Shown here one piece after another: positions 8,353 through 22,171 of a stretch of DNA of 64,000 bases. The position numbers and the translations under genes were made by a program. Source of the stretch: Mycteria americana (taxonomy: Eukaryota > Chordata > Aves > Ciconiiformes > Ciconiidae); contig NC_134372.1 of the NCBI RefSeq assembly GCF_035582795.1, positions 38,354,316-38,418,315 of the forward strand, read 5' to 3'. The notes under the pieces are model-generated. The model saw nothing but the letters and a program-made list of their open reading frames with translations. It was not told where the DNA came from and ran no database searches. Within the stretch, counting starts at the first letter, position 1, and each line of letters begins with the position of its first letter.

Positions 8353-11300
8353 CCCCCGCCGTGTTTGCCTGCGGGACCCAAGGCGCTGCTTCACCGGCGG
8401 TGGTTACCTGCCGGCAGCGCCCCGTCACCGGGCGGGCTCGGAGCAGGCGAGCGGGGCGGGCGGCCCCGCATCCCACTGCGGCCCGGCTTCGCCGGCGGGG
8501 CCCGCGGGGCTCGCCCGGTCACGGCGGGACTCGCGCAGCCCGGCCCCGAGCGGCGCTAGGACCCGTGCGGGGACGGCGCCCGGCGCGCAGGGGCGGAGAC
8601 CTCGGGGGGCAGCGGAGGCTCCGCGGTGCTCGGTGGTGATCGGCGGGGGCCGCCCTGCCCGCTTCGGCGCTCACTGTCGGTCCGTCAAGCGCGGAGGAGC
8701 TGCCCTCCTGGGACGGGACAGCCCGGGCCGGGCCACCTGCGGGCCAGCGGCCCCGGTGCCGCCGGCCGCCCCGCGGCAGAAGCCTGCTGCGGTGCGCTCC
8801 CGGCGCCGGCAGCCCCGCGGCTTTCGCCGTACGCAGGAAGGGTGGGAGAAACGCGCGGGTCTCCCCCCGCACGAATCAAGCAAGGTAAATTTAATGACAG
8901 ATTTCCCAAAATGCACACACAGCACTCTCGACCGGGGTCGGGCGCGGACCGGCTCCCGGCGTTTACCCGAGATAAACCCGGGCGCAGCCGGCCCCGCTCC
9001 CCCCGGCGCGCAGCGCGGCAGTAGCCAGGTAACCCGGGCGTGTGCCCGGCCCCGCGGCGGCAGGCTTCGTGGAGACGCTGTTTGCCTTCCCAGCCTCCGT
9101 TTCCTGGCGGCTTCGGAGGCGGCGATCGATGCTCCCGCACCGCGGTACTGGAGAGAGGAGCTGCATGTCTCAGCCACCGCCACTCCTCCCCCAGGGCAGC
9201 GGGGTATGTCCCTCCAGCAGCTCCCGTGTAAAGCCACAGCCTTCCTAGGAGCCCCCGTTTCAAGCTTCAGCTCGGGAAGGGTGAGGATGCACACGGTTTC
9301 CTCCGGCTGCGATCCCTCGCAGCCTGCAGAGCAGATGTAGCTGTCCTCCCTTGCACTCCTCCCAGGTGCACCTTAGGAAGCCCCACGGGCATTTAGCTCT
9401 GCTGGTCCAGAAGGTCCCTTTGGAACTGGCATAGCCAAAGGGCAAGTCGAGGCCGTTGGAGCAGGTGCAGGTTTAAAATTGCTACAGGAAGATTTGCAGA
9501 GAAAATGATTCAAACACAGCGATGGCTGGAGAAAAAAAGAAAAAAAAACCTGCTGCAATTCTTAGTTCCTCATGTCCTAGTAACACAGAAACTTGTGACA
9601 GTAAATTCCTGGCTCAGAAACGGTTTGACAGATTTCTTGCAATTAAAAATAATTGACAAAGTCTTAAACAGGAAACAAAATTACAACATACCAGGAACTC
9701 ACGTTTTTGTATCACACAATGCACATGTGTGAACCTCTGTTTCATGAGCAAAAGCAAGGCCAGCAGAGTCAGTTGGCTTTTGCACTCTAGTATCCTCTCA
9801 GGAGAATGGATTCTGTAATTACAGCAGGGAAATATATTAATTTACCAACTACAGAATATACTTTTCACCTTTCACTATCAACAGAAAAAAAAATCCTAAA
9901 TTCTTTTTATATATAGTCAGTATTTTCTGAAATTATATGTGCTGGCTTCAATGCAGCAGCAGTGCCTTGCAGGGGTGCTTCAGTCGTCCACAGGGAGCTG
10001 TAGCATCATCTAAACAACCAAAGCACTAGTAAGGAGAACTCTGAACAAAGTCATGATACAGAGGAAAAGCCTCGAGTCTGTGACAGGAGCAAGTTTTGGA
10101 TGCTTCAGAGTGGAGAGAAAAATATCCCAAACTGCACCTGACTGTCCAAATTCTGCTTGTTCTACTCAAGTTTTTTCCCAGCAAATGGACAAACCCAGAG
10201 CTGGACTTTTTGCCTGCTGCGAGAAATACCGACTGGAATAGTTGCTGTTGAGCAATTTATACTTGGAGTTTTCGAAGGGCCTTATCCGACTCTGAAGTCA
10301 GCAGAAAAAGGAATAGGCCATGGACATTTAAAATAAAAGGTCAGTTCTGCACGAAATGGCAGAAGCGTTTAACTAAGTTTATCATTTAATAACAATAGCT
10401 ACGCCTCTGTAGTCTTAAAACGCTCTCACATTTTATAATCATTCTGAAATTAAGGCCTAACCACATATTAAAAGAAATTCAAAGTAAATCAGAAAGTTTA
10501 GGATCAGATTCCATTCCTAATTACTGTAATTAACTAACAAGTCCCCACAATTTAAGGACTGGTTTGCTCAGTATTTTTTTTACATAGACCCCTTTTATCT
10601 AAGTTAAGAACTTTTAAATAATCTCTTTTTACATGAAAACATAAATTCCCGTTCAAATTGTTTTAATATGGTATAAAATGAGGTTCCCAGAGTTAGACAA
10701 GGAAGACAATTCTTTGTCTTTTTATTGTCCCTGCTTCCTTGAAGGCAAATAAAATGTTTAGAAGCTGATCATCCCTCAGACAAGCACAAACGCATATTTC
10801 CACATTCATATCAGCAGTGACTGATACCAAATATTTCAAATCTAATGTCAAGAGAAAACTTTTGTTCTCATTGCTTCAGTTACATGTCTCAGGGAATTAA
10901 TTTAACTAAAAGAGGAAGGATGTCTGTTGCATACTATGGATCCCTGAAGCAGTGTGGCTGTCAACTCTTGAGGGTGCTATTCTTCCATCTCAAAGCAGAT
11001 TTGGCTGTCTAGAAGCAAGGGGAGGATGGGAGAAGTGCTCCACAATTCAAAACAGCACCAAAAGTAATTTATACAGTGTCAGCTGTGCTGGTTTCTGCTA
11101 GTAGGGAAGGAAACTGAATAGAAAAACATAATCGTGGAGGAATGTAAATATCTGCTTTATATAAGTGAATTTTGTGACTGTTACGAGTTTTTAATTGCAC
11201 CAGAAAACTGAAGTCTCTTCATTTCACCTGGACTTGGCTCCTGTGCTGTTCTCAGGCCTTTGACTCCCATGGGCTGCAAAATGGGTTACCTGGCTACAGG

Positions 11301-12869
11301 ATCCAGGCTGGCTTTAAAGGCTGCATGGGCAGTGCAGCGCTCTGCTTTCTGATCCAACAGCTTGGAATTATGTACAGAACATGGCATGTGGCAGCCTCGT
11401 TAAGAATCAGAGTGCTACCACACATTTATTTTACTACCTTGTTAAACTAGAGTATTTCGTTGCTACTGACAATGCTCCAGAATGTCCTGTCTGCACACAA
11501 AACTTCTTGGGGTGAATGCCAGCTCGGCCCAACCTCTCCTCTCTCCCACCTGCAGAAGAGGTCGGGGGGAAAGGAGACAGATTTGGCTAGGGCAGAGATG
11601 GGCGCTGTGGAGCAGAAAGGACAGTAGAGCTGTCCTGGAAGTGACAAGGGGACATTATCCTCAGCTGGGCATAGTGCTGTGCCCCAAGTGCACCAGGGGA
11701 GTAGGCAGGGATGGAGCAGCAGTAGTTTCCTATGCGAATAAAGAGCTGGCAATCTACCATCTTACTTCTTGCGGCGTAATGAAACACAAACTTCTCCCCT
11801 CTCCTGTGTTTTCTGCCCCAGGGAGGGGAAACATGATACTGCACATAAAAGCAGCTACACATGACAATTTTCAAAGGAAAAGGCTTTATGTGCCAAAGCC
11901 TTGGAGGCCAGTAGATCAGTATGCAGCATGGTATGACAAGTCAACTAGGACCTTCCCTTCAGCTGGGCAAGGCAGCTGGTGACTGATTACCATTTTTGAT
12001 GTGCAGTTTGGTCCAATGACAGATGATTTAATTACTTATCATTATAGCTCTTCTCCTTTGGAGAAACACTGTTTACAACTCCAAGGTGAACCAACTCAAA
12101 TCCATGCTATCTTCTTCCCTTTTTGTATCGTTCCCCTTGTCTTCAGGGTCTCTGTGACCATGTCCTCAACCCTTGCTGTCCTTGTGCTCTACTGACTTCT
12201 GGCTCCTCTCCTGAGAACTCCGTCCTTTGCAATTACCAAGCTAGCTGACTGGGAGCATCTTTTCACTTCCATTTGCCCGATTACTGCTCACCTCCATTCA
12301 AATGGCATGCATAACCCAATCTGTTTCCAGCTTGTCACCTGTAATCATGTACAATCAGTCTGTGAAGTCCTAAGTGGTTTATCCATTCACAATTTTTGCA
12401 TGGTTAATAAGCCATTACATACATAGTTCCTCTTTTATAGTTAGGGCCATATTTCACTGACCATATTCATGGTGCTCAGAATATTCCGAATGCTTTTCAA
12501 ATACAGGATTAAGTTCTGTTCCAAGGAACATACAGTTGAAATACCACAAAAAAAGGATGTGATAGTATTTATCCTCACCTCTCACTGTACTGTTTTCTTC
12601 TGCAGTATTAGGCCATCACCTTTGCCTCAAGACTTCCCCAAATCATGTTTACAGTTCTCCTACTGGTTTGCATCAATTATCCCCTTGCTCAATATTTGGC
12701 CTATCCACAAATCATCCATTCTCTCTCTAGTCTTTTACCTCAGACTAAACAATAACCTCCCTTCTTTCACACCTGAATTTACTTTCTAATCTTCTGTCTA
12801 CCTTACAAACTTCAGTGGTTTCTCTCATCATGAATAGCTCATGCTCTTTATTTCGTTCATGCTTACATC

Positions 12870-12985
12870 TCCCTGGGAGGTGGAGCAGTGTTGTTACTCT
12901 CTATTTCACAGCTAGAGAGCCGGAAGACAGAATTACTTGCCAAGGCCACACAAGAAATAAGGAGCAAAGCTGAGAATTTAATCTC
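12870..12985 (+). repeat. MIR-like SINE fossil
   Basis: The pattern 'gttactctctatttcacagc', then 'gccggaagacagaa', then 'ttacttgccaaggccacaca', then 'gagcaaagctgagaattt' follows the order of the 3' half of MIR: a 'ttttacagatgagg' block, 'ctgaggcacag', 'acttgcccaaggtcacaca' and 'gcagagccgggattt'. It is strongly diverged, as expected for an element active before birds and mammals separated. Confidence 0.55.
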
Positions 12986-13244
12986 TTCTATGTCCTGAGC
13001 TAATATCACAACCAATGAACATGCAAAAGTTTGACTCCTGCTTCCCTACAAATGAAACATTTTATTTTTCACACTCTTCCTTGCTATTTTTAATTTTTTT
13101 AATGGAAAAGTTAAATCAGCTTTTATCTTGAAATAAATTTATTTCTGAAGTGAACTGCCAAGAAAATGTCATTCTTTTCTTTCTGATTTTTGCCATTGTA
13201 TCCTTAAGGGAGCATATAGGAAATACAGCTTTTTTTTTTTTCTT

Positions 13245-13640
13245 TTCCTAGACCCTACCCCTAGTCTATTGAATTGAAGACTCTCATTGACCTGAGTAGG
13301 AACTGGTGCAGCCCCTTAGCTGGCATACAAATTATGCAGCAGAATAGTAATCGGGTAGTTATGGTACTCCAAACTCAGTTCCCAACTCTGCTTTTAGGGG
13401 CAGAGTGTTCTCAAAATACTCTCTGAAGATTATAACTCTTAGAACATGGCTGGCTACTTCTCATGGCATCATCCAAGACGTAATCCAAAACCAGAGATTT
13501 AACCTCCTTGCAAATCCAGAAAACTGGAACATAGCTTGTACCTGTGTTTGCACACAGGTGACACCAACTTCAGGCATTTAATTTAGATGCTCTCAAAGTG
13601 CAGGGAACTGCAGGGAACTTAGGCTCACAAATCTCAATGT
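13245..13640. repeat. Ancient amniote repeat scraps
   Basis: 'actctcattgacctgagtag' followed by 'gaactggtgcagcccc' (about 13280-13315), and 'aacttcaggcatttaattta' followed by 'gatgctc' (about 13568-13592), resemble pieces of the short amniote repeats that carry 'cccattgacttcaatggg' and 'ttaggcacctaa' motifs. Both are old and fragmentary, and I cannot name the family. Confidence 0.3.
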
Positions 13641-16600
13641 CCTGAGCTGCACCTAAAACTAGATACTGAAATAACAGGGTCTTGATAGTCTTGTAATGCA
13701 CAAAGTCAGCTGGACTGCACACCTGGGCTAGCATCACTATTTAACAAAATCCTGCTAGCTAGAGCAATAGCATCTCCTCACTTGTATGAGTAATTCACTC
13801 TGATACCCAAAGAGTACTATGATTATCAGCTCCTCCTAAAAATACTCATTTGCAATACTAACTAAAGTAGCAGCTAAGGCTAAGCACCTATATTGGTAAC
13901 TGTTCCAGAGCACACCTATGTGAACACTGTAATGTGACACTGAATCACACAAGAAGAACATACCCTTGTTTGTCTATTATACATGTGTTCTGATTTTGCA
14001 TTAATCCTTTGAAAATATTCCTGTAGTAATCCTGTAACATTATTCACACCTGTTCTTTTAATGCAAAAGGTAATTTACTGGGGTAAGCTTAACTTTGGCA
14101 ACGTGTAAGGAGACCATGTATAGTAAATCCCAAATCATCCAGTTTTCAGAAGGTACATTTACAAAGATGGGCTAATACATTTTGAGAAGGCTACTTAAGT
14201 AATGAGGAACCTTGCCACTGACTTAGATGTTACTTTTTGCTGACCTCAAAAGACTTTCAAAAAGAAGATGGTACAACGTGGCTCAGGTTTCATCACTCTT
14301 TCTAAGTAGTTCTTGTTTGCACTCTGGACATTGTTCTGGGAGTATATGCAAAAACAAAATAAAAAGATTTATCTTAACGGAAATACCAAAATATGTTAGG
14401 CACTTTCCAGAAGTATAGAAAAAGACCCTTTGCTATACAAAGAATTTACAATCAGAAGAACAAGATATGAAAAGTGATAGCGATGGGACTGGAAAGGAAG
14501 AGGAAGACCAGCTTATAAAAATAGAGTCATGCCATTTCTTAATTATGTATTTTAGTACGTGACATATCCTGTCACAAAACTTAGTCCCTGGCGTGGACTA
14601 AGTTCTATGTTCTCATCGACTCTAAATCAACTTTACTCCCCTTTAGGGGAGACTGTTACAAGGATCAAAATTAACTAAAGAGTAAAAATGTGGTAAAAAG
14701 TTACATTATGTAGTATAGTACGAATATGAAAGCCTTATGCTGTTTTTCCACAGACGAACACATTGCTGAATCCATGGCAGGCTTCAGCGGGATGAGAACT
14801 GCACGAGGCCTCTCAGAGGACTCAAGGATCTGGTGGGCTTTTTACATTTCTCTTACATTGAAGCTATTGTGTGATTCACAAGTCAGACAATGGGATAGCC
14901 TCGCTACCCAGTAGCTCATAATTTTTGATTCCCAGCCTGCAAATATTCAATGCTCAAAGTATCTATGGAATTAAGGACTAAGACCTGGAAATACGAAGAT
15001 AATGCACCTTTGGTGCAACCCTTCTTTTATTAAGGTCATAAAGCATTTGACTTCGGTGGCAGAAAGGTTTGGGGCCATACTTGAGTCATATTTTAAAATG
15101 TCAGGTTTTATAAGTATTGACTCTATACTAATAGAAAGCACTTTTACTGCTCAGTGTGGATGCCGTCTTGTATCTAAAAATTTGACCTCCCTGTTGAGCT
15201 AAACTCGGCTTTCTCCAATTATCCCACTGCCAGCGCAGGGATTACTGGCATGAGTAATCTAAGCAGGAGTTGGCCTACTAAATGAAGAATGTCAAAGGCA
15301 GCGAGAGGGAAGAGAGTCACAAGGAAGCTCTGCAAAGTTCTTAGAGTCACTCGGTGACATCACCAATGAATCCAAACCGTGATCAAAGCAACCGCCAGCA
15401 CCGGGGAACAACAGACGCACAGAGGAAGGAAACAAGTCAGAGGCGATCTCAGCTTGAAAATGATCGCAGTTTTGTTATCAGTTTCAAGCTAATAATAGCG
15501 ATACTTCTGGCATCTGAATTTCCCTGACTCTCCTAAGAATAATGACTGCACAAAGATGAGACTTAAGAGGTGGCTTACACTTACGAGCTGGCATACGGTG
15601 CTGAAGGTCCCTTCTGCAGCATGTTGACCCTGCCACAGAGTGATTTAACCTCAAGACTGACCATGCAGCAGGCTGATGGGGCAGCACCGGCTCTCTTGCA
15701 ACCACTGGTGGGTGACATGAGAAATGGCCTGTGATTCCCTGCAGGGATTCCAAAGGTCACTGGAAAACATCCAGCGAAAGGACCCGGCACTCCTGCCTGC
15801 TGAGGTAACACCTATTCTGCCTTCTAAGCCTTCATAGAAAGAGAGGTTGCACACAGTAACATTCAGCATGACAGTTCTGTTCATAAAAATAAGGAGACAT
15901 TACTCGCCACTGCGTGAGGTCCACAAGACCTTCGCATTTACATTTTTCTGTTCAAACAGGAATCTTATGCTTCAGGTAAAACAAGTCTTTATCTTAAGTG
16001 CAATAAGAGTTAATCACAAACCAGGTGAGTCTAACAATCAGTAGGTTTTTCCTGAAAGGATCACAGTCCCATAATAATCTAGAAACTAAAGTTGCAAGGT
16101 TACAAGGACATTTCAAAGTTTTAGAGGAAACAGGACTGGCTACCTCAAGTTATGATGCTTACAAACAAACCATTCCTTCTGCTTAGTTTTTAAAGGCAGC
16201 TGACAGCTGAGCTACAGAGTGTTTTAAATAAATATTATCAGAATTCATATGAATAAAATCAGAAGACTTCTTTTGAAGGAAGCCATCATCTTTTTCATTC
16301 ATTTTATGGAAGCATAAAAATGATCTTTTGTTTGCAATAATATTTCAGAAAATAAAAAGCCAGTGACAGTGGTAGGCTGTTTGCAAGATGTTTTGGTATC
16401 TAAATCGTTGTAAATGCTGCAAAGGCACTGACCTTCAGCTAGGAGGTAGCAACAAAGTCATGGGACTTACATGGCCATATAGTTAATAGTGGAGCTATGT
16501 ATAATCAAAGCTAATAATTCAGCAAGAGCCCAGGGCTGAGAGGTTTCTAATTCCAAACAAAAAGTCCCTGCAAACTACTTGTGTATCTAAGTAAAAAAGG

Positions 16601-19600
16601 AAGCAGCTATGAAGTGGATTCCCATACTGCAAAAATGTCTATTTTTTTTCCTTCTACTGCTGTAATTAAAGATAGGAAATGGGAATAAGTTTTTGGATTC
16701 TAAATTATTCACTCGGAATAATTCTTTCAGGCCTAAACAATTAAACTAGATGCTAATTTTACACAAATGACATGTAATATATTGACATGAGCATAAATCC
16801 TACATTCCTTAACAAACCCCAACATTCTATTAATGGGGAACATGAGCAGTACAAACTGCTCACATTTATGACATAAACGTCGTAAATATAACACAAAGTG
16901 AAATTTAACATGGCAAAGTAAAATCTAATTTTAGAAAAATAACTCCTATATTCTTTAAAAGCAGGCAAAAATTCCAGATTTTTAATTACATGAGTTGCAC
17001 GGTTCTAAAAAGAATTCATGCAGCATGTTTTAGTGTTGGGTGCTACAGTATTGGGTTTTATTTTACTAAAATGTATGATTTTAAAAGGAAGATGATGATT
17101 TAAAAACCTGCATGCCACAGAACCCATAGCATGGTGAGGATGAATCCATGCTGATTGTCTGCAGTCTGACACTCAGCTGCCAAAAGAGGACAGAAAAGTG
17201 TAACTCAGCACAGAACCCTGCTGCTCCCTGTCAGAGAAACAATTGCTGGCAGTTACCACAGCCAACACAGATGGTATTTAGGTTGGATAAGACAGTACAG
17301 CTGATAGTGGGTCAGCACTTTCCATTAAAAAAAGAGGCTATTCCACACCAGCATGAATGTTCTGAGGCCTTTTAGAAAGGCTTAGTAGATGGAAGTATTT
17401 ATATAACTAAGTGCAGGGCTTATGGATCATTTACATTTAACTTAAATCAACAAGAGATCATTTACATCTATGGTAGGGTCTACACCACATGGGAATTACT
17501 TTTCTCCTTTATTAATAAACTGAAATAAACATCGCTTACCCAGCTCATCCTGTCATTGATAAAAGTTGGAGGCTCCCGTTTCCTTCTTCTTTATGGAAGT
17601 GCAAGACAGTGTGGGCCTCCTAACTATAGTTGCCCCTTGTACATAGCTGCGCAAGCTCAGCTGCTGATTCCACTGGATATGCAAAAATTGGTGCCTGTAT
17701 TTTATGGAAGACAATCAAATGCTAAATATCTGTATCCCTATTATGAGAAAAGGCTAAATTTCCAAACTGTGGGAAATGCTGCAGGTAGAGCCCAGATCTT
17801 CTGACACATCAACTGCAAACTCAGTCTTCGGGAAGCCACACTTTGCCCAGTGCCCCTTGCCTATTTGTTTCAGTGCGCTCAGAGCTATTCAGTCAAATCT
17901 CCCTTGCAGCACTGAAATAATTCTAAGCCCTTGGATCTACATATTTTGGTCAGGGCTAAAAAAATCCATCTGATGGTAGAGTATCAGAACATGTGACGTA
18001 TCAAATTTTAAGCCTACTGAAAATCTTTCCAGAAATCTATTTAAAAACACTCAGAAAGAAAGTAAAAGCATGCACGCTCTTCAGTTTTCCTATAGCTCAG
18101 CTACCAATGCTGCTACAGCATGAAGTATCTGAGAATCGTCTGTGAACTCACACTAAACTTACGGCCACGGGTAGTGTGCCTTCACATGATGAAAGCCAAA
18201 GACATACAGACTGTTTCAGAATATGCTGCAGTATTCTCTCCTGATGCCATACACTAGTGTTGAATAAATGTCCCTACATTAAGACAGTGTTCACATAAAT
18301 GAAATATTTTGTTATAAACTTTCTGTGCTTAAGGCATTGCCATTTGTGCCCAAGGCTTTCCAGTTATTTATGGCACCAGCATAGCACAACATCCCACATT
18401 AGCTTGTTAGCAGAAAGGTAGTCTCTCATAGCTGGAGTTCTCTGGGACTGGCTGCCTATGTGCATATTCCTGCTAGGAGTACACATACACCTGTGTGCAC
18501 TCATCCCGTCTTCATTTTGTTCATAGGAAGGAAAAGACCAGCATGTGTGCTACACTCCTCAGTTTTGTCTCACCTGCTGAGTCCCTTAATGTCAAAGGGC
18601 TTTACACAAGAGGAAAAAGAGGACAGACGTGAGCTGAAGGTACACATAAACAACGTACCTCGAAGAATTTCATTTCCTGGTAAGCAAAGTCCTTTTCTCC
18701 AACTGCCAAACCATACTTCCACCGGGACTGTCGGTGACTTCAAAGCAATGCCTGTACGCCCTGGAGGAGGGCTTCAAAAACCTGGACAAACAATTGTGAC
18801 TTTTACCATATTCATTGTGCGCTTTGAAGGTTTCTACGATTGTGTACACCTTGGTAACGTCCCCTTTGGAATGTGTATGTTCAGCAAATACTGGGTATGC
18901 AGAGAAACAGTCTTCAGGGAAGCCACCGTGCTTTAGTAGAGTAAGTCTCGGTCTCTGCCAAGTGGCTGCTGGCATTATATTGCCAGTGCACATGCAGCAC
19001 TGGGAGTCTATGAGAGCAGGTTCAATATGTTTTGAAGTGTTCTGTGTTCCCATCAACTTTTCCTTTCCACGTTACTCTTTTTTTGTCCCGTATTTTCACA
19101 GACAGGCTGTTCCCTCTAAGTCATCAACATCAACTTTGTTGTAATATTGCTGATCCTGAATTCTTTACTCAGGCAAAATTCCTGATAATTTCAGTTGGTG
19201 TCTTAATTGTGTAAGAACTTCTGACCAAATAAATCATGCCTGATGCAGGAAAACCCCACGCAATGGCTAAACAACTCAGAATGAGGAGAGTTTCCTCTGT
19301 ACAGAGATCTGCTGAGCTGGTTTTTAAGGCCAGTGAGGTGCAGAAACATGACCTCAAAGGACATGCTAGTGATGGAGGGAGCATAAAGCTTCTCCTGACT
19401 ATCAGAGGGAAATCTGATCTAGTTACTTCTGAGAGGAGAGAAAATCAGATGAGCCCTTCTCCCATGTCATTGTTGTCCCTGGGACACGCTACCAAAGTGT
19501 TTTTTTCTACAAATTTGGCTGCAGTGTTTATATTCAATAGAAACCTAACACTAGCTTGTGTCTGGTAAATTCACTGTGACAGAGATATTCAGGTGCCTGC

Positions 19601-22151
19601 AAGTGTAAGTGTAATTGCTTTGTTCTTCTGGGAGTCTATAGTATGTTAGAAGGTATGCAGAGCCAAAGAGCAGAGAGCTGTGCCCCACTGTTTCTTTGGA
19701 ATTTGCTTCCATTTCAGGAGGCAGAAAAAGAAAAAACAGTTAACTCACCAAATGCAGAGAATCAACTTTCTGGAAGGAGGATGGCACTGTTAGGGTAAAT
19801 ACTTCTCTTCTTTTCTGTTGGGGACAAGAGATAGACTCTACCTGCTTGGTGAAAGTATCACTGTTGTTGATCATCTAGCACAAAATTCTCCTAGATGTTA
19901 GTAGCAGGAGGTCAATGACAGACATGCTGCAATTGCCAATATACTTTCTCAAATTGTCCTCCCACATATTTTGTATGATCCAGGCATAAATAACTCATTT
20001 TCTATTCACTTCTATGAACAGAAGTGAGGCAGAGTAAACAATCAGGTGGACTATCCCCTGCCAGGTGACAAGCTCTCAGTTTCTTTTTTCTTTTCAAGTG
20101 GCTGTTCATTGAGCTTTTTATGGTATTTCAGAGGTCATATAGGTTGCAGGGAATAATAAAGCCATTGATAAGAAAGAAGTTTGTGTCCTCATTCTCCCAA
20201 CACCATGAGACTGAAGGATAAACAGAGCTATGCCTCTCCAATTTCATTGCTTTTCTGGAAGGGTATTTATTTTACGCTTCTGTTCTGAAGAACCATTTTG
20301 AAGTCTGGATAAAATTCATGCCTAAAACTATTTACTCTTCTTGATATCATATGCATAAAGTAAAGTCTTCACTAGAGTATACCCCGTGACAAATAATGCC
20401 CTAGTAATTATGGGTGGGGATTTTCATGTGGTGACTGATGATGCCTTGGAAAAGAGCCATGGTACTGTGCATTCAGAAGCTAAGCTATCTAAATCCTTGC
20501 AGACCTCATTTATGCTTTTGGGAATATAGGACAGGTGTGGCAGTTACTAAACCTGGATACTTGAGAATTCACCTCTTATTCCCAGGTGTGGGCCATTAAT
20601 TCTCGCTCAGACTTGTTCAGTTCTAACAAGTCTCTTTTGAACCAGATTTTATATGTGCACATAAACACACACAATACATAGCATTTTCCTTTCAATCCAT
20701 TTATCTACTTTGTTTTTACTCATCTTTGGCTATGCAGCCTCACCTTACCTAACATTTTACATACACATGGCAGCAAACCCCAATATTGATCAGTGGCAGT
20801 CTACAAATCCCTGTCACATTCTGCAGATACCAGAAGACTTGCAGTTTGCATTGTTTAGTACAATTACTGAAGAAGTTCAGGTAAAACTCAAGACAAGCCC
20901 CAGTGAAATTCACAACAATGGCTATACCAATTTTACGTGGATCACTAGACATCAGAGCAAAGCCAGAGAACACTCAAACACAAACACAGGTTGATAAAAA
21001 CTGTAAAATCCCATAAAAAACTGTAAAGGAACGTGGTGCTCCTTCTTTTTGTTACATGCTCTTCCAGAAATCTGAACACTTTGCAGTGATGTAACACACC
21101 TAGAGCCTCCTCCCAGAACAGGCATTCTTCAGGGACACGCTTGATATTTTGAAACTCAAATACCTGCAAGAAAGCTTCTAATTCTGTATTCTGATACTTC
21201 TATAGAGGGTCACAGATAGTAACCCCAGCTGCTTCGCTCACTTTGAAGGGACTTGCGGCTACTGAACACTAATGTATACCTGGTCATCTTTCTTTATTTA
21301 AAATACGTTGGTCATCTTCTAAGCAGTCTGCTGGAATACCACGAAGAGAGGGGATGATATAGTTATGTGTTAAATTTTGAAAAAGCACACATTTTTGTGA
21401 CAGTACTTTTATGTGCAGACAATTGTCACAAGACGACAAATCATTACTCAGGGTAATGAGATGGCATTCTACCTCCAAGTCCCTCAAGAGGCCACTGCTG
21501 TAGTGGTACGCTTCTCAGATCAAAGTACCATGTTGTGAAATGAAACACCAGTATTGGAGAACCTGAGCTAGTTTGGCTTGAAGCACAAATTCCTGACAGC
21601 ATGAGGGATAGGCATAGGCTGGGTAAGAGTTTCACTAAAAAATAAATTTATCATCAACAAGTATTTTGTAGCTATGAAAAGGATGCCTCTCATATGTGAC
21701 AAAGAATCCAGCCTACTAACAAGTATAGCATATAAAAAAGTGAAACTTGCAAAAATGGGCACACCTTTACCTATGCAGCTGGCTAGTTCTAAAAGTGCTA
21801 GCTAAAAGTTTCTGATTAAAAAGTTTAACTTCCTGATAACAGCATGAAATGAAAATACGGCAATTAAGGAATGAAATCTCAGGGCAAAACTAATGCAGAT
21901 TCTACTTAGATGAAACCAGTCCATCAGGCATGAAGTACCAATCCCCCACTTAAAACTGTAGAGGAAATGAGAATAGCTGTAGCTGGAGAGGTGTGACATG
22001 TAACACCTATAAAAGTGACAGCTTGGGTTTCTAGTAAAAGCAATCATCGATATATTAGTTTTCTCAGACACTATAAGATTTCTGCGTTAGCCTGATTCAT
22101 TTTGCCATCACCCAATATCCTGCTGAAGATGTGGGGGAAGGAACAGCTGTC

Positions 22152-22171
22152 TTTTTTTTTTTTTTTTTTTT
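22152..22171. repeat. T20 homopolymer
   Basis: An uninterrupted run of 20 thymines. No recognisable retroposed body lies next to it on the side where one would be if this were a reverse-strand poly(A) tail. Confidence 0.95.

Larger units (their letters stand above)
6530..9340. promoter_or_regulatory. CEBPA: CpG island covering CEBPA and its promoter
   Basis: Dense CpG and GC content begins just 3' of the CEBPA stop, covers the whole CDS and leader, and runs about 1.4 kb upstream of the TATA box. Long open frames on the plus strand (for example 6868-7608 antisense to the CDS, and 8333-9340) result from the lack of A/T-rich stop codons and are not read as genes. In human a divergent non-coding transcript (CEBPA-DT) starts upstream of CEBPA; the plus strand here from about 7.9 kb would be the equivalent place. 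Confidence 0.8.

Noticed and set aside
8333-9340. 335-codon plus-strand open frame upstream of CEBPA
   Set aside because: It lies wholly in the CpG island, has low-complexity composition and no domain, and overlaps equally long frames on the minus strand. A divergent non-coding transcript is possible but not a protein.
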